From Odontocerum albicorne (lineage: Eukaryota > Arthropoda > Insecta > Trichoptera > Odontoceridae), in NCBI GenBank assembly GCA_949825065.1, contig OX463865.1:19446115-19510114 (forward strand): 64,000 nt of DNA, read 5' to 3'. The position numbers were made by a program, and so were the translations under genes. The notes under the pieces were generated by a model that did not search any database, was not told where the DNA came from, and worked only from the letters and a program-made list of their open reading frames with translations. Positions 53,805 to 63,860 of the stretch are shown piece after piece (the stretch's first letter is position 1; each line of letters starts with the position of its first letter).

Positions 53805-54155
53805 CGAAACAGAGGTACATAGCCACACGGAAACGCACACTGTACTTCAGTGATCAATGTTGTCGGTTGGAAATCCGCGCTATGCTACTCCCGTCGAATG
53901 ACACAGGTATTGTTCCGCCTAGTATTCGGGGGTTTAAGGATACCTATGACTTCGGTTATATCTATTCTTACAAAAAAAAAAGGGAGGAAAACATGCCAGT
54001 ATGCTCCGATTATCTCGCTTCAGTGTGCCATCGAATACTGGTGTGCAACAGCTCACTTACTTAAATAAAATAAAGAAACGAAACTCCACGGCACAGTTTC
54101 GATTTCCAATTGAATCGACATTGGAATGGCGAGGGTATCCTCGACTATGAGGCAC
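53805..54155 (+). mobile_element. SINE1 copy
   Basis: tRNA-like start (ACATAGCCACACGGAAACGC), then TAGTATTCGGGGGTTTAAGG and the family 3' end (GGCACAGTTTCGATTTCCAA). Confidence 0.7.
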
Positions 54156-54159
54156 AATT

Positions 54160-55060
54160 TTTTTTCTTAGTGCACGCATCTCCACAGCATTAATATCACT
54201 CTTATCTTTCTTCTGCCAAGTCAAAGTTTCACTTCCATACATCAAGGTGGGCACCAACACACTATTATATATTATCATTTTTGCTACTGTTGATATTGCA
54301 CGGTTGTTGTATATAACATTCAGTGATCTATTCACCTTCTTTCCTGTCGCTACCCTTCTTTCAATATCTCTTTCAACTTGCCCATCACACATAGACATAC
54401 TGTCCAGATAACAGAACTCACCAACCTGTTCCAGTTTTTCTCCGAATTAACTCATACATTACACACACTTTTGACCACACTTCTTTCTACGAGTATAACC
54501 ATAACCGTTGATTTTGCTAAATTCATTTTCAAACCTTTTAACATACTAGACATCTCTCATATAGCTCACTTATCATATTCCTTAAATCTTCTCCATTCCC
54601 AGCAAACATGACCATATCATTTTCATACAGAAGTCAACATACACTTACTTCACTCATTCCTATACCTCTCCCATCATCTTTCAGATCGCGCACACATAAA
54701 TCTATATATAAATTAAACAACTATGGTGATATCACACATCCTTGCTTTACGCCTTTAGTAATTTTAAACCACTCAGCGAGTTCTCCGTTTACTATTACAC
54801 TGTTTTCGTACAGTGAGACAATTGCACTTTTAATTTATCATTCACGCCATACTCTTTCAACAATTCCTACAACTTTTCCCTTCTTACACGATCATACGTT
54901 TTGTCTAAGTATATACTATATAAATGCGCAAAATGTTTTTCTCCTTCTTTCCAATCATTTCTCGCCATCTTTTAGATCGCGTACACATAAATCTATTTAT
55001 AAATTGAACAATCAAGGCGACATCACACATCCTTGCTTTACGCCTTAATAGAGGCATTAT
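54160..55060 (-). pseudogene. RTE-like LINE reverse transcriptase fragments
   Basis: Minus strand, C to N: YNSVLVPTLMYGSETLTWQK with DINAVEMRALRK (54180-54300); RDIERRVATGKKVNRSLNVI (about 54310-54370); ENDMVMFAGNGEDLRNMISE near 54560-54620 (region after the catalytic Asp pair); and QGCVISPQLFNLYIDLCVRD near 54690-54760. The last block is repeated at 54965-55050. Many frame breaks; dead. Confidence 0.75.
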
Positions 55061-55149
55061 ATCCACAGAGGTGAATAGAGCCAAATACAATGCTAGCTCT
55101 TCAATATGTCTACATTGATAATTCAGATATGAATTTTTAAAGTAAACTT

Positions 55150-55290
55150 TTGACTATATTATTTACAGTTAAGGCATTAACATTGTGGAGGTTTAAAGAC
55201 ATTGTAATTTGTTTTATCGAACACTGTTTATTCAACTTTTTGTAACGGTATAACCCTACCGGTTTCAAGGCAAGTCATAGATTGTTTAGT
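55150..55290 (-). mobile_element. Penelope-linked repeat fragment (stem III side only)
   Basis: Minus strand CCTTGAAACCGGTAGGG, TATACCGTTACAAAAAG and TTGAATAAACAGTG. The CUGANGA half is missing. Confidence 0.6.
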
Positions 55291-55299
55291 GTCCCATTA

Positions 55300-55845
55300 A
55301 CCGACGACAATTTTAAAAAGGACTATAAATAATGGCTTTAAAAAAAAAAACAAAAAAGAAACTTATAAAAGATCATGTATTTAACGCCACCTATAAGCAT
55401 ACCTATAAATGGAGCAAAGTCCTATTTATAAAAAAACATATCATATGAAATAACCAAAAATATTCTAAGTCACATAAAGCCAGCTTTTTACACTAATTTT
55501 AATCTCCGGAAACTCTTATTTAATGGGAAAGGCAAAAATGGAATACTTAGCAACAGTGGTGTGTATAAACTTTTATGTGCTGACTGTGATAATTTCTATA
55601 TAGGAAAGACAGGAAGATCTTTTGTAAAGAGATTTCGTGAACACAAATCCGCCTTAACAAATCCTCTAATTTATTCTGAAATGGCTAATCATTGTCACCG
55701 TGAAAACCATACTTTTTCTATTGATGATGCCAGTCTTACATATCAGTAGTAATGGAAATACGAGTAAATTGGACAGATTAGAGGCCCTAGAAAGTTCTAA
55801 GTCAGTGAATCGAGGTGAACATCTGGCAAACGCATAATACATCGA
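55300..55845 (+). mobile_element. Penelope-like element, GIY-YIG endonuclease region
   Basis: Contains the GIY-YIG frame described next and its 3' coding tail (LDRLEALESSKSVNRGEHLA), followed by GAACATCTGGCAAACGCATAA. The element's 3' end continues at 57078 after a mariner insertion. Upstream RT is missing. Confidence 0.8.
55545..55830 (+). pseudogene. GIY-YIG endonuclease domain of Penelope-like retroelement
   Basis: NSGVYKLLCADCDNFYIGKT and GRSFVKRFREHKSAL show the GIY-YIG hallmarks: (G)VYKL..C, YIGKTGRS, and R..F..H. The linked Cys residues before YIG and the His-rich NHCHRENH are as in Penelope-like elements. 62 codons are open before a stop at 55747; the C-terminal LDRLEALESSKSVN is in another frame. 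In intact elements this domain cleaves target DNA to prime reverse transcription. A host SLX1-type nuclease is unlikely given the flanks. Confidence 0.82.
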
Positions 55846-55846
55846 T

Positions 55847-57075
55847 CAATAAGTCCCGGGACTAACCAACAGATGGCGCCTCTAATAACAAATCCATACC
55901 ATTCTCAGTTAGTACCAACCTTTAGAAGTTACGTGTCAAACTTTCATGACATTCCGACATTGTGTCATTTAGTTACAGTGGTTTTAGTGACGCTACTTTT
56001 GCTATTTTCAAAACGATGGAAAAAACCGAATTTCGTGTGTTGATAAAACATTGCTTTTTAATGAGAAAAAATACCGTTCAAACTCAGTGATGGCTTGAAA
56101 AGTGTTATCCGGGCTCTGCTCCGTCGAAAACAACCATTTGTCGGTGGTATGCTGATTGCTGATCAAACGCGGTCGTACAGAAACAAATGATGCTGAACGC
56201 TCTGGTCGTCCAAATGAGGCTGTTACACCAGAAAACATAAAAAAACCCTTAAAATCGTGATGGAAAATCGCAAAATAAAGTTGCGTGAGATAGCTGACCT
56301 CCTGAAGATATCATTTGGTAGTGTTTACACTTGGTACAACATTTGGTCATGAAAAAGCTTTTTTCGAAATAGGTGCCGCGTTTGCTCACAATAGAACAGA
56401 AACAACAACGCATCGATGATTCAGAGCGCTGTTTGGCACTTTTTACGCGAAATAAACAGGAGTTTTTGCATCGGTATGTGACAATGGATGAAACTTGGTT
56501 CCACCATTATACTCCGGAATCAAATCGGCAGTCAGCTGAGTGGAGAGCAGCCGGTGAAGTCGTCCAAAGCGACCAAAAACTCAACAGTCGGCCAGGAAGG
56601 TTATGGCCTTCGTATTTTGGGATGCGCATGGTATAATATTCATCGATCACCTTGAAAAGGGAAAAACCATCAATAGCGAATATTACATAGCGTTATTGGA
56701 GCGTTTGAAGGTAGAAATTGCAAAAAAAAACGGCCCCATATGAAGAAGAAAAAAGTTCTCTTTCATCAGGATAATGCACCGTGTCACAAGTCGATGGTAA
56801 CGATAGCCAAATTGCATGAGTTGAACTTCGAATTGCTTCCGCACCCACCGTTTTCTCCAGATTTGGCCTCCAGCGGCTATTGGCTGTTCGTAGACCTCAA
56901 AAAGATGCTCCAGGGATAGAGATTTGGCTCCAATGAAGAAGTGATTGCCGAAACTAACGACTATTTTGAAACCAAAGATAAATCGTTCTACACGGCTGGC
57001 ATAGAAAGTTAGGAAAGCGTTGAAATGAATGTATCGCTCTTGAAGGAGACTATGTTGATGAATATAGAAGAATTT
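55847..57075 (+). mobile_element. mariner family M3, full-length but decayed, nested in Penelope element
   Basis: The left terminus near CATCGATCAATAAGTCCCGG interrupts the Penelope tail. The transposase (about 56016-57075) is recognisable throughout but has many stops. The right terminus is lost. It is the only mariner here with all three catalytic blocks in order. Confidence 0.8.
56016..57075 (+). pseudogene. mariner M3 transposase, many stops and frameshifts
   Basis: Ordered blocks: MEKTEFRVLIKHCFLMRKNT (start), SAPSKTTICRWYADC, VPRLLTIEQKQQRIDDSERC, HRYVTMDETWFHHYTPESNR (first Asp), VLFHQDNAPCHKSMVTIAKL (second Asp) and HPPFSPDLASSGYWLFVDLK (third position; the usual ASSDY is ASSGY, so the catalytic Asp is lost). 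Close to the cecropia/mellifera-type mariner layout. Inactive. Confidence 0.85.
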
Positions 57076-57077
57076 TG

Positions 57078-57280
57078 ACCCCCAGTCCCCAGTCCTCAAC
57101 CCCCAGTCATCAGCCCGAATGTGTACCGTTAGAAGCGTGTATCTCGGTACCAGTTCGAACAGAATTCAGTCTTGTTTGTGCTCCCCTGAAGATGAGGTGT
57201 GCACCTTGAAACCGGTAGGGTTATACCGTTACAAAAAAGTGGAATAAACAGTGTTTGATAAAACAAATTACAAAAACTTT
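57078..57280 (+). mobile_element. Penelope-like element 3' end with hammerhead-like motif
   Basis: GGTACCAGTTCGAACAGAA, then CTCCCCTGAAGATGAGG, then CACCTTGAAACCGGTAGGG and TTATACCGTTACAAAAAAGT. It is the continuation of 55300-55845. Confidence 0.75.
57184..57232 (+). ncRNA. hammerhead-ribozyme-like motif in Penelope 3' end
   Basis: CUGAAGA (57186-57192), stem II GAGGU-GUGC-ACCUU, GAAAC (57208-57212), stem III CGGUA...UACCG, triplet GUU at 57228-57230. The stem II loop differs from the 51-kb copy (GUGC against GAAA) and one pair changes U-G to U-A, so pairing is kept. Confidence 0.5.
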
Positions 57281-57364
57281 TGATTTGGATATCTCTGGAG
57301 CTGTACACAATATTTCATTATATTTCCAGTATATGTATTGATTAGTTTTAATCGATAACAAGTG

Positions 57365-57835
57365 TTATGTTTTGTTATTTAGTACAATCTCAAAAACAAT
57401 CATTTTATATAATGCGATTTCAAAACTGGAAAAGATAAAAAAAAGCAAAACTATCAACATCACGACTAAAAAGCGCATACATAAGTCTCTCGCCTTCTCA
57501 ATATTCATGTATGGCGCGGAAACTTGGACTCTGAGAGCAAGCGAAAGACGTTGAATAGATTTTGAAATATGGTGCTGACAAGGATGTTGCAAATTCCATA
57601 GACATTTCATTCTCGAAATACTGAGAATTGCCGGCAGATTGTAGACAATGAGCCTTCGAGGAGTCATCCAATTCTTTGGGCACATTGCTCGTGGCCAATG
57701 AGACAGTTTTGATGAAGTTTGTGGTTACTGGAGGCGTGGAAGGACGACGCACAAGTGGAAGAATCCCAATGTGTTGGACTGACCAAGTGAGAGACGCAAC
57801 TGGACCACCCTTGACAACTAAACAGAGTTTCTGAA
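57365..57835 (+). pseudogene. LINE-R C-terminal fragment
   Basis: KRIHKSLAFSIFMYGAETWT is the (Y)GAETW block of a non-LTR RT tail, followed by frame-broken FGHIARGQ-like and VVTGGVEGR-like segments and WTDQVRDATG. Best plus-strand copy of the family at 2712 and 8085. Confidence 0.75.
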
Positions 57836-57836
57836 T

Positions 57837-58510
57837 TCAAGGATTTGGGCGTAACCTTTGATGTCGGACTCACGTTCGTTAACCATGTCTCACGTTTGAT
57901 ATCGGACTGTTTCAAACTACTCGGTTTTATAATGAGAATATCAAGAGAATTTAACAGTACCGATATCCTCCGAATCTTATATAATTATCTAATTAGAACC
58001 AAATTAGAATATGCATCTACGGTTTGGGCTCCTCATCAGCTCAAATATAAAAAAAAATATAGAACAAATACAAAAAAAAAATCCTCAGATATCTATGGTA
58101 CAGAACAAAGGGTGATTACCCAAAATATGCTCACCATGTCGAACTTCTCACGGTGTGTAACTATAAAAGCCTCGAAACAAGAAGGCAAGAATCCATTGCG
58201 AGATTCCTAATAAAGGTTTTCCAAGGTTGCTTTAACTGTCCCGCGATTCTAGAAGCACTAAGTTTATATGTACCCAATAAATATAGCCGTGCAAGGAATC
58301 ACCCTCTGTTCTACATACCAACTTACAGGACGAATATCATGGCTAAACACTCAGTCACTCGTGGTATAGAGATATTGAACCAACTGAATGACACTGTGGA
58401 TATATTCTCGGCACCGCCTAGCAGTATGAGAAGAATCCTGGCTGATATTCTTCCTAACGAATAAGCTAACGCTAGAAGCAGACCCTCTTTGTGTAACAGG
58501 AGTACGTAAA
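57837..58510 (+). pseudogene. LINE-D reverse transcriptase C-terminal half
   Basis: Two overlapping frames: KDLGVTFDVGLTFVNHVSRL, FIMRISREFNSTDILRILYN and LIRTKLEYASTVWAPHQ, then (shifted) FLIKVFQGCFNCPAILEALS, KHSVTRGIEILNQLNDTVDI and ILADILPNE-stop. This is the region after the FADD motif in Jockey-clade RTs. The segment after 58201 duplicates window positions 1-264. Confidence 0.85.
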
Positions 58511-58739
58511 TTGCACTTTGCTATAATATCTTACGAGTATACCCATAAAGTGCATGTCATCCATATGCGACATTGATAAATATAACTGCAATGGTGAATA
58601 ACAAGTTAATAGGTACCTGATAACATATCTGATGTTTGAATATATAGACATGGGGATTATTGCAACATGATAAAAACGTGAGATAAGAAGTGAATAAGGA
58701 AAAAAACGGGATTTACCCTAAAAAGTTTTATATATTCTC

Positions 58740-58800
58740 ATTTACATTGCCCATTGATTGGAGGAAAAGCCAATTTAGGTACATTGCCCATTGATTGGAG
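58740..58800. repeat. tandem repeat at the gap edge
   Basis: ACATTGCCCATTGATTGGAG occurs twice about 37 bp apart, directly before the run of N. The gap is probably a collapsed or unresolved tandem array. Confidence 0.75.
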
Positions 58801-59000
58801 NNNNNNNNNNNNNNNNNNNNNNNNNNNNNNNNNNNNNNNNNNNNNNNNNNNNNNNNNNNNNNNNNNNNNNNNNNNNNNNNNNNNNNNNNNNNNNNNNNNN
58901 NNNNNNNNNNNNNNNNNNNNNNNNNNNNNNNNNNNNNNNNNNNNNNNNNNNNNNNNNNNNNNNNNNNNNNNNNNNNNNNNNNNNNNNNNNNNNNNNNNNN
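58801..59000. other. assembly gap (200 N)
   Basis: Exactly 200 undetermined bases, a conventional placeholder size. The true length is unknown. Confidence 0.99.
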
Positions 59001-59065
59001 CTGCCTGGCAATAAACCCGCCCGATTGTATTTGCAATCAAGTGTTGAATAAATAAATAAATAAAA
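59001..59065 (+). mobile_element. LINE-B 3' terminus
   Basis: CTGCCTGGCAATAAACCCGC then GATTGTATTTGCAATC and an (AAATA)n tail. The rest is hidden by the gap. Confidence 0.75.
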
Positions 59066-59405
59066 ATCATTGAAAGTTATTTTTGTATCAGGATTAATGT
59101 CCCATATGCTTTTTGCCTAACAGAAATATTTAATGAGTTCCCAAAGATAAGGCACTGATATTATAGTGTATCAGCACAAATCACCAGATGCCGTGCGGCT
59201 GGCAATCGATACAGCTGGATAACACTTGATGGATCTATGGGCCGATACCTCCCCAGCTTAGGAGGTGCACCTGACAGCTGCTTTGCTCTGCATTTATAAG
59301 CGAATAAGCAGAGACAATCGATCAATTATTATCAACATTGCTACACAGAATGGAATTTCGTGATATGTCACTCTTCTGGAATTCGTTGTATTACTTATAT
59401 TTCAT
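59066..59405. other. no recognisable gene
   Basis: Unique-looking spacer; nothing identified. Confidence 0.4.
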
Positions 59406-59407
59406 AT

Positions 59408-60297
59408 AAATAAATAAATAAATAAATATTAGGTTTATTGACAGCAACATAGTATGTACAAGATCACATCTGAGTAACACTACTAAAACACATAAATTGC
59501 AGAATACATCAGACACAGAAGCTATCAAAAGGTCTGGGCTCATCTAATAGCATCCCCTCGGCCAAAATACACCCCACCAATATAGGGCGAACCCAGCCAC
59601 GGGGACACCAGATGTTTTTCAGCCCACACCCTTAAACACGTAGAAACAGGAATATATACAAAAAAATAAACACAGAAAATAAATATAGTAGATGACAAAA
59701 AAAGTAAAAAAGAAAAAAATACATTCAAGAGAGAGTACACCAAAAGGTCCGGGCTCATCCCACAAACATTCCCACGGCCGAGATACACCCCACCAATATA
59801 GGGCGAGCCCGACCGCAAGGGCATCAGGGGGATTCCATCCCACACCCTCGCATATCTAGATTAAAGAATAAATATAATAAAAATGAGAGAAAAAAAAAAA
59901 CAAAAACGTATGGCAGAAAACGAAATAAAAAGTAAACCCACATATACCACCTCAGGTTAACTGTCAGCAAGAACGAGGAAAAAAAAAAAAGAAGAAGAGA
60001 AAGCCTCAAAGGAGTCCAAATTTTACATAATGAAAAATGGGAAGTAAGATAGTTGAGACAACATTGAAATAGTTAGGCAGTAATACATTGAAATAGATAA
60101 GCAGTTTTAAAAGAATTAATGAGGAAATGACGCACAAACACGTATGCACAATCCTCGATTCACCACCAGCGAGAAGAGAGAAAAGAAAGAAAATAAGAAA
60201 AGAAAAGCAAACAGGAGACCCATTAACCACTGAGAAACCCATTAACCACTGAGAAATCCATTAACCACCCAGAAGATAACGCTTTAGAGCATCTCTA
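59408..60297 (-). mobile_element. LINE-A 3' end, reverse copy
   Basis: AAATAAATAAATAAATATTAGG tail side at 59408. GC-rich modules at about 59528-59640 and 59730-59862. The 3'UTR continues to 60297 with the last codons (ALKRYLLG region) at the junction with LINE-C. Confidence 0.85.
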
Positions 60298-60497
60298 TGC
60301 TATGCTATGGTGGCTAGACGATGCCACCATCATAGCCGAATCAGAGGAAGACCTGCAAAAAATGCTACATCGATTCCACACTGCTTCAAAAAAATACAAC
60401 ATGTCTATCTCCATCAGTAAGACTAAATGCATGACTCTAGCCAGAGAGCAAGTTGGATGCGGTGTGGCGATTAACGACACACCAATTGAACAAGTAA

Positions 60498-60880
60498 TGT
60501 TAGAAATAGACAACTGGTTGAATGTTAGAAATAGACGCCAAATTCACATACTGTCTCTATTGTATAATATCCTTAACTGTCCCGCCGCCCCCTCTTATCT
60601 CGCCGAAAATTTTCAGCGTATTTCCAATCATGGATTAGCGCTACGCTCAAACAGAGATTGTCTATTGGCCTTTCCGGTTCACCGCTCCTCTTTTTTTACA
60701 TAGTCCTTTACTGTCCATGCAGTGAGACTCTGGAATCAGTTACAAACCAATATAAGACTCACTCCGTCCTTGGCATGCTTTAAGAAGCGACTGAAGAAAA
60801 CTCTTAATTTCTAGTCAGTAAAATATCGTGTTTCATTCCTGGATTTTTGTTTTCCTTTCTGTAAAAAAAGAGGAGCAAGA
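60498..60880 (+). mobile_element. LINE-B C-terminal fragment inside LINE-C
   Basis: NWLNVRNRRQIHILSLLYNI, LNCPAAPSYLAENFQRIS and FPVHRSSFF, then a stop where the other copies read through (SSFTVHAVRLWNQL). It lacks a LINE-B 3'UTR and tail, ending TTAATTTCTAGTCAGTAAA. Confidence 0.8.
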
Positions 60881-61124
60881 CTAAATGCATGACTTGCCAG
60901 AGAGCAAGTTGGATGCAGTGTGGCGATCAACGACACACCAATTGAACAAGTAACAAAATTTAAATACTTGGGTGCTAGCATAATGTGCACTAATGACCTC
61001 TATGGCGAAGTGCTTGAACAATCACAAAAGGCCGCAGATATTTCCGGACGTTTAAAGAACACTATCTGGAAAAACAAGTATATGAACATCAAAAGCAAGG
61101 TGAGGATACACAAGACCTTTGTCC

Positions 61125-61181
61125 GTCCCATAATGATATACCCATAGAGTCCAGAGCTCTATGGGTATATCATTATGGGAC
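61125..61181. repeat. perfect palindrome, 25-bp arms, in LINE-C
   Basis: GTCCCATAATGATATACCCA and TAGAG, a 7-nt loop, then the exact reverse complement. A third partial copy (GTCCCATAGAGTCCAGAGCC) follows at about 61207. Confidence 0.93.
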
Positions 61182-61699
61182 TATACTCATAGAGCTCTGG
61201 ACCGTCCGTCCCATAGAGTCCAGAGCCAACACTGTCAGACCCAAAAAATCTCCTTCGAATCAGCGAAATGAAGGTACTCAGGACTATCGCTGGCAAAACC
61301 CTTCGTGATAGAGTACGAAACACATAAATCCGAAGGATATGCGAAGTTGAAGATATTGTCAGATGGGGACGACAGAAAAGAAAGTTCTGGAACGAACATG
61401 TAACCAGAGTGGCGGAACCAAGAGCCGTAAGAATGGCCAGGGACAGTATCCCTCAAGCGAGCAGACCTCCAGGACGACCTCCCAAAAGATGGAAAGACAG
61501 CTGGCAGTGGACGTCACAAGAGGGAAACAATGATGCAGAACCATAACAGGCCTAAAAGAAGAAGAAGACTTATATTTCATTGAGGGATTATTGGCCTCAC
61601 ATCCAACCCCATACAGTGGTGAAGTGGACAGAAGACACTGCATTTGATCATTCCTCCGTGGACAAGGAAACATTATGCACATACGAGTATAAATATTGA

Positions 61700-62135
61700 G
61701 AACTATTCGTCGTTGCTGAGTCCCTTAATCAAAGATCCCCTCGCCATTCCAACGTCAATCTCGAACTGCTCACCCACGTCGATCCTGTGATGTTCTGTGA
61801 CAGGACAGTTTAATCCTAGACGCGAACCACAGACGTCACAGGCATGTGGAGCCTGCTGTGTCGCCTGGAAACGCTGACGCGTGTCCGCAACACCCTGACT
61901 ATTTCTCACACGTCTAGCTGTTGAGACACAATTAGCTCGAGTACAGATAGCTCTCAACTTTCCACAATCTTGAGCCACATGTTCCCAGCCTTGAGGCACC
62001 CCACACAAAGACAGTGACTCTCGCAGACTGTCCTTACAGTGCTTTTTCTGCCCGCCCGTCCTTCGTTTGCCCATTACCTTTCCTATACGTCGCTTTTTTT
62101 TGGAGCCCATGCGTACCAATGCCCGGCTCACCTCA
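61700..62135 (-). pseudogene. LINE C-terminus with zinc-knuckle-like CxxC motif
   Basis: 143 open codons: TGGQKKHCKDSLRESLSLCG, WEHVAQDCGKLRAICTRAN, then HACDVCGSRLGLNCPVTEHH. The G-Q-x-K-x-x-K-D-x-L-x-x-S-L and C-terminal CxxC...H pattern is the tail of a widespread non-LTR RT family. The last residues (from DVGMARGSL) overlap a SINE1 end. Confidence 0.75.
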
Positions 62136-62610
62136 AAATCAACTCAACAACCATATTCTCTACATTTGGAGTGTTGCAGAACCGAGACATTTTGTGACAT
62201 GATCACTCTAGTTGATCCGAAGCACGCAACGAAGGAAACGCTGATGGAACATTTCAAAGCTCCGAATATGCCTTCTTTAGGGGACCCATGTTACAGACCT
62301 ATCGTCATAGTTGCTGGGCCTCGCAGTCACTCGAAGATCCTCTCGCACATTTCAACGTCAAATCAGTTGTCGTCCTACCATGGGACCGAAACTCTGAATG
62401 AAATATTCACCACTTGGAAGAAAACATATTCTCAGTTTCTGGAACGTCTACTGTGTTTAATTTACGACAAACTTCTACCAGCTAAAGAGGAATCTCTTCA
62501 CCCTGCTACTTTTCACCGAAAACGCAAGAATTAAACCGGAATCTACGAGTATTGAACGGCAGCCATCCACCTATTTTACAGTCTTTGTACCGGTGTTGTA
62601 CACATTGTGT
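62136..62610 (-). repeat. LINE fragment and repeat F, reverse
   Basis: 62195-62290 resembles 47500-47600 (GATCACTCTAGTTGATCC). 62300-62360 holds a SINE1 end. 62400-62606 is repeat F, ending ACAGTCTTTGTACCGGTG. Confidence 0.55.
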
Positions 62611-62639
62611 GAAAATATTGTACCGTCTCTAGTGATTTT

Positions 62640-63340
62640 TCTAGAGTCGAATATGATTGTATGCAATTAATATTAAATTTTAATGAATATTGCGTCGTGT
62701 ATATCAGGCGAACGTAATTATAATTAATGTTTGGGTTGACCTAAAATGTTGGGTTGACCATTACGTTGTAATTGAGAAGCGATAGGCCACAATAAATAGG
62801 GTAAGTCTAGGCGCCGTGTTAAGGGAAGGGGTCACGACTTATAAAATGACAAAAAGTCAAAATTATTTACAATTCATTTATACATGCTTTTGGAATTTTA
62901 ATTATATTTTATAAAAATTATTATAGATTGTTATGTCAATCAATAACAGCGGGCTTGACTCCCGAGTTAGAGCGCCCTTGAAGAGAGTTTGCTCTCTAAA
63001 CGGTGCACTATGAATTGTCATTTTATTATTATTATTGTCCATGTCGCATGACCAGCACAGACTTTGATAGAAATATTATCCTTTAATGCTTTAAAACTGA
63101 ATTATCTCGAAACAATACAATTTCTACTTGTGACAGTCGAACATAAAATGTGCGCCATGTGAAGTGTATTGTGCTATCTAAGGTGGCACCTCCCACGCAC
63201 CCTCTACAGGGTGGGGAAAACAAACATAATCACTTTTTACTTCTCTTAATAACCAAATAAACGAAGAAAGTATGCATATTTTTAATTGGAAAAAAAACAA
63301 AATTGCATTAACATTTTAAATAATTTGATTTTTAATTGTA
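62640..63340. other. no gene; one B-box/hairpin relic
   Basis: 62943-63015 carries GGCTTGACTCCCGAGTTAG, CCTTGAAGAGAG and CTCTCTAAACGGTG, matching 12005-12075. The remainder is unrecognised. Confidence 0.45.
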
Positions 63341-63344
63341 TTGT

Positions 63345-63545
63345 ATAACACTTTCGTTGTATACAATACAACTTGGCGGACTTATCACTATGCGGCAATC
63401 TCTTTTAACCATAATATGTTAAAGTTGCCATAAGTAAAAACCAAACTACAATCCTTTTTTTTAAATCTGGATTTCAGCGGAATTTAAACCCGCAACCACC
63501 AGGTCGGGAGACAGGCGTCTTACTTACTAGGCCACGGAGGTCTTC
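63345..63545 (-). mobile_element. SINE2, best copy
   Basis: Minus strand head CCGTGGCCTAGTAAGTAAGA with B-box-like GCGGGTTTAAATTCCGC, then a tail with AAGAGATTGCCGCATAGTGA, TAAGTCCGCCAAGTTGTAT and AAAGTGTT. The tail matches the LINE-B 3' terminus. Confidence 0.7.
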
Positions 63546-63584
63546 TGAATGGTAAGAATAAGAAAATGATAACTTATATCATCA

Positions 63585-63860
63585 TCATCATTGTCAACCA
63601 AGGTAGATCCACTACTGGATGAAGGTCTCCCCAAGTTGACTCCAAAAAGTTCGGTTTTTTGCTCGTTGTTGCCATGTGATGCTGCCATGCTTCCTGATTT
63701 CATCTATCCAGCGTACCTTCAATCTTCTTCTGGGCTTCTCTATACCTCTTGGGTACCATTGGACTATTTCGGATGTCCATCGGGAGTCTGACATTCTGGT
63801 TACGTGTCCTACCCATTGCCACTTCATTTTCTTACACACATTTATAACGTCTTCTACCTT
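63585..63860 (-). pseudogene. RTE-type LINE C-terminus
   Basis: MKWQWVGHVTRMSDSRWTSE, IVQWYPRGIEKPRRR and GSITWQQRAKNRTFWSQLGE with AFIQ-like end. This is the standard C-terminal signature (W-x-GH-x-x-R, GRP-x-x-RW, W-x-x-x-A-x-x-R) of RTE/BovB-like elements. It runs toward the window end, where the upstream part lies near 63870. Confidence 0.85.

Larger units (their letters stand above)
60300..61560 (+). pseudogene. LINE-C reverse transcriptase, split by LINE-B piece
   Basis: 60302-60497 reads DDATIIAESEEDLQKMLHRF, STASKKYNMS-like and SKTKCMTLAREQVG, the segment after the RT Asp pair. Then 60498-60880 is a LINE-B C-terminus. LINE-C resumes at 60877 with TPIEQVTKFKYLGASIM, SGRLKNTIWKNKYMNIKSKV, TLRDRVRN and RPPGRPPKRWKDSW. 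The segment 60419-60497 is repeated (with changes) at 60877-60953. A 25-bp-arm palindrome breaks the frame at 61125-61181. Confidence 0.82.

Noticed and set aside
55561..55749. Host structure-specific GIY-YIG nuclease (SLX1-like)
   Set aside because: The flanking LDRLEALESSKSVN tail and the hammerhead-bearing 3' repeat are those of a Penelope-like element.
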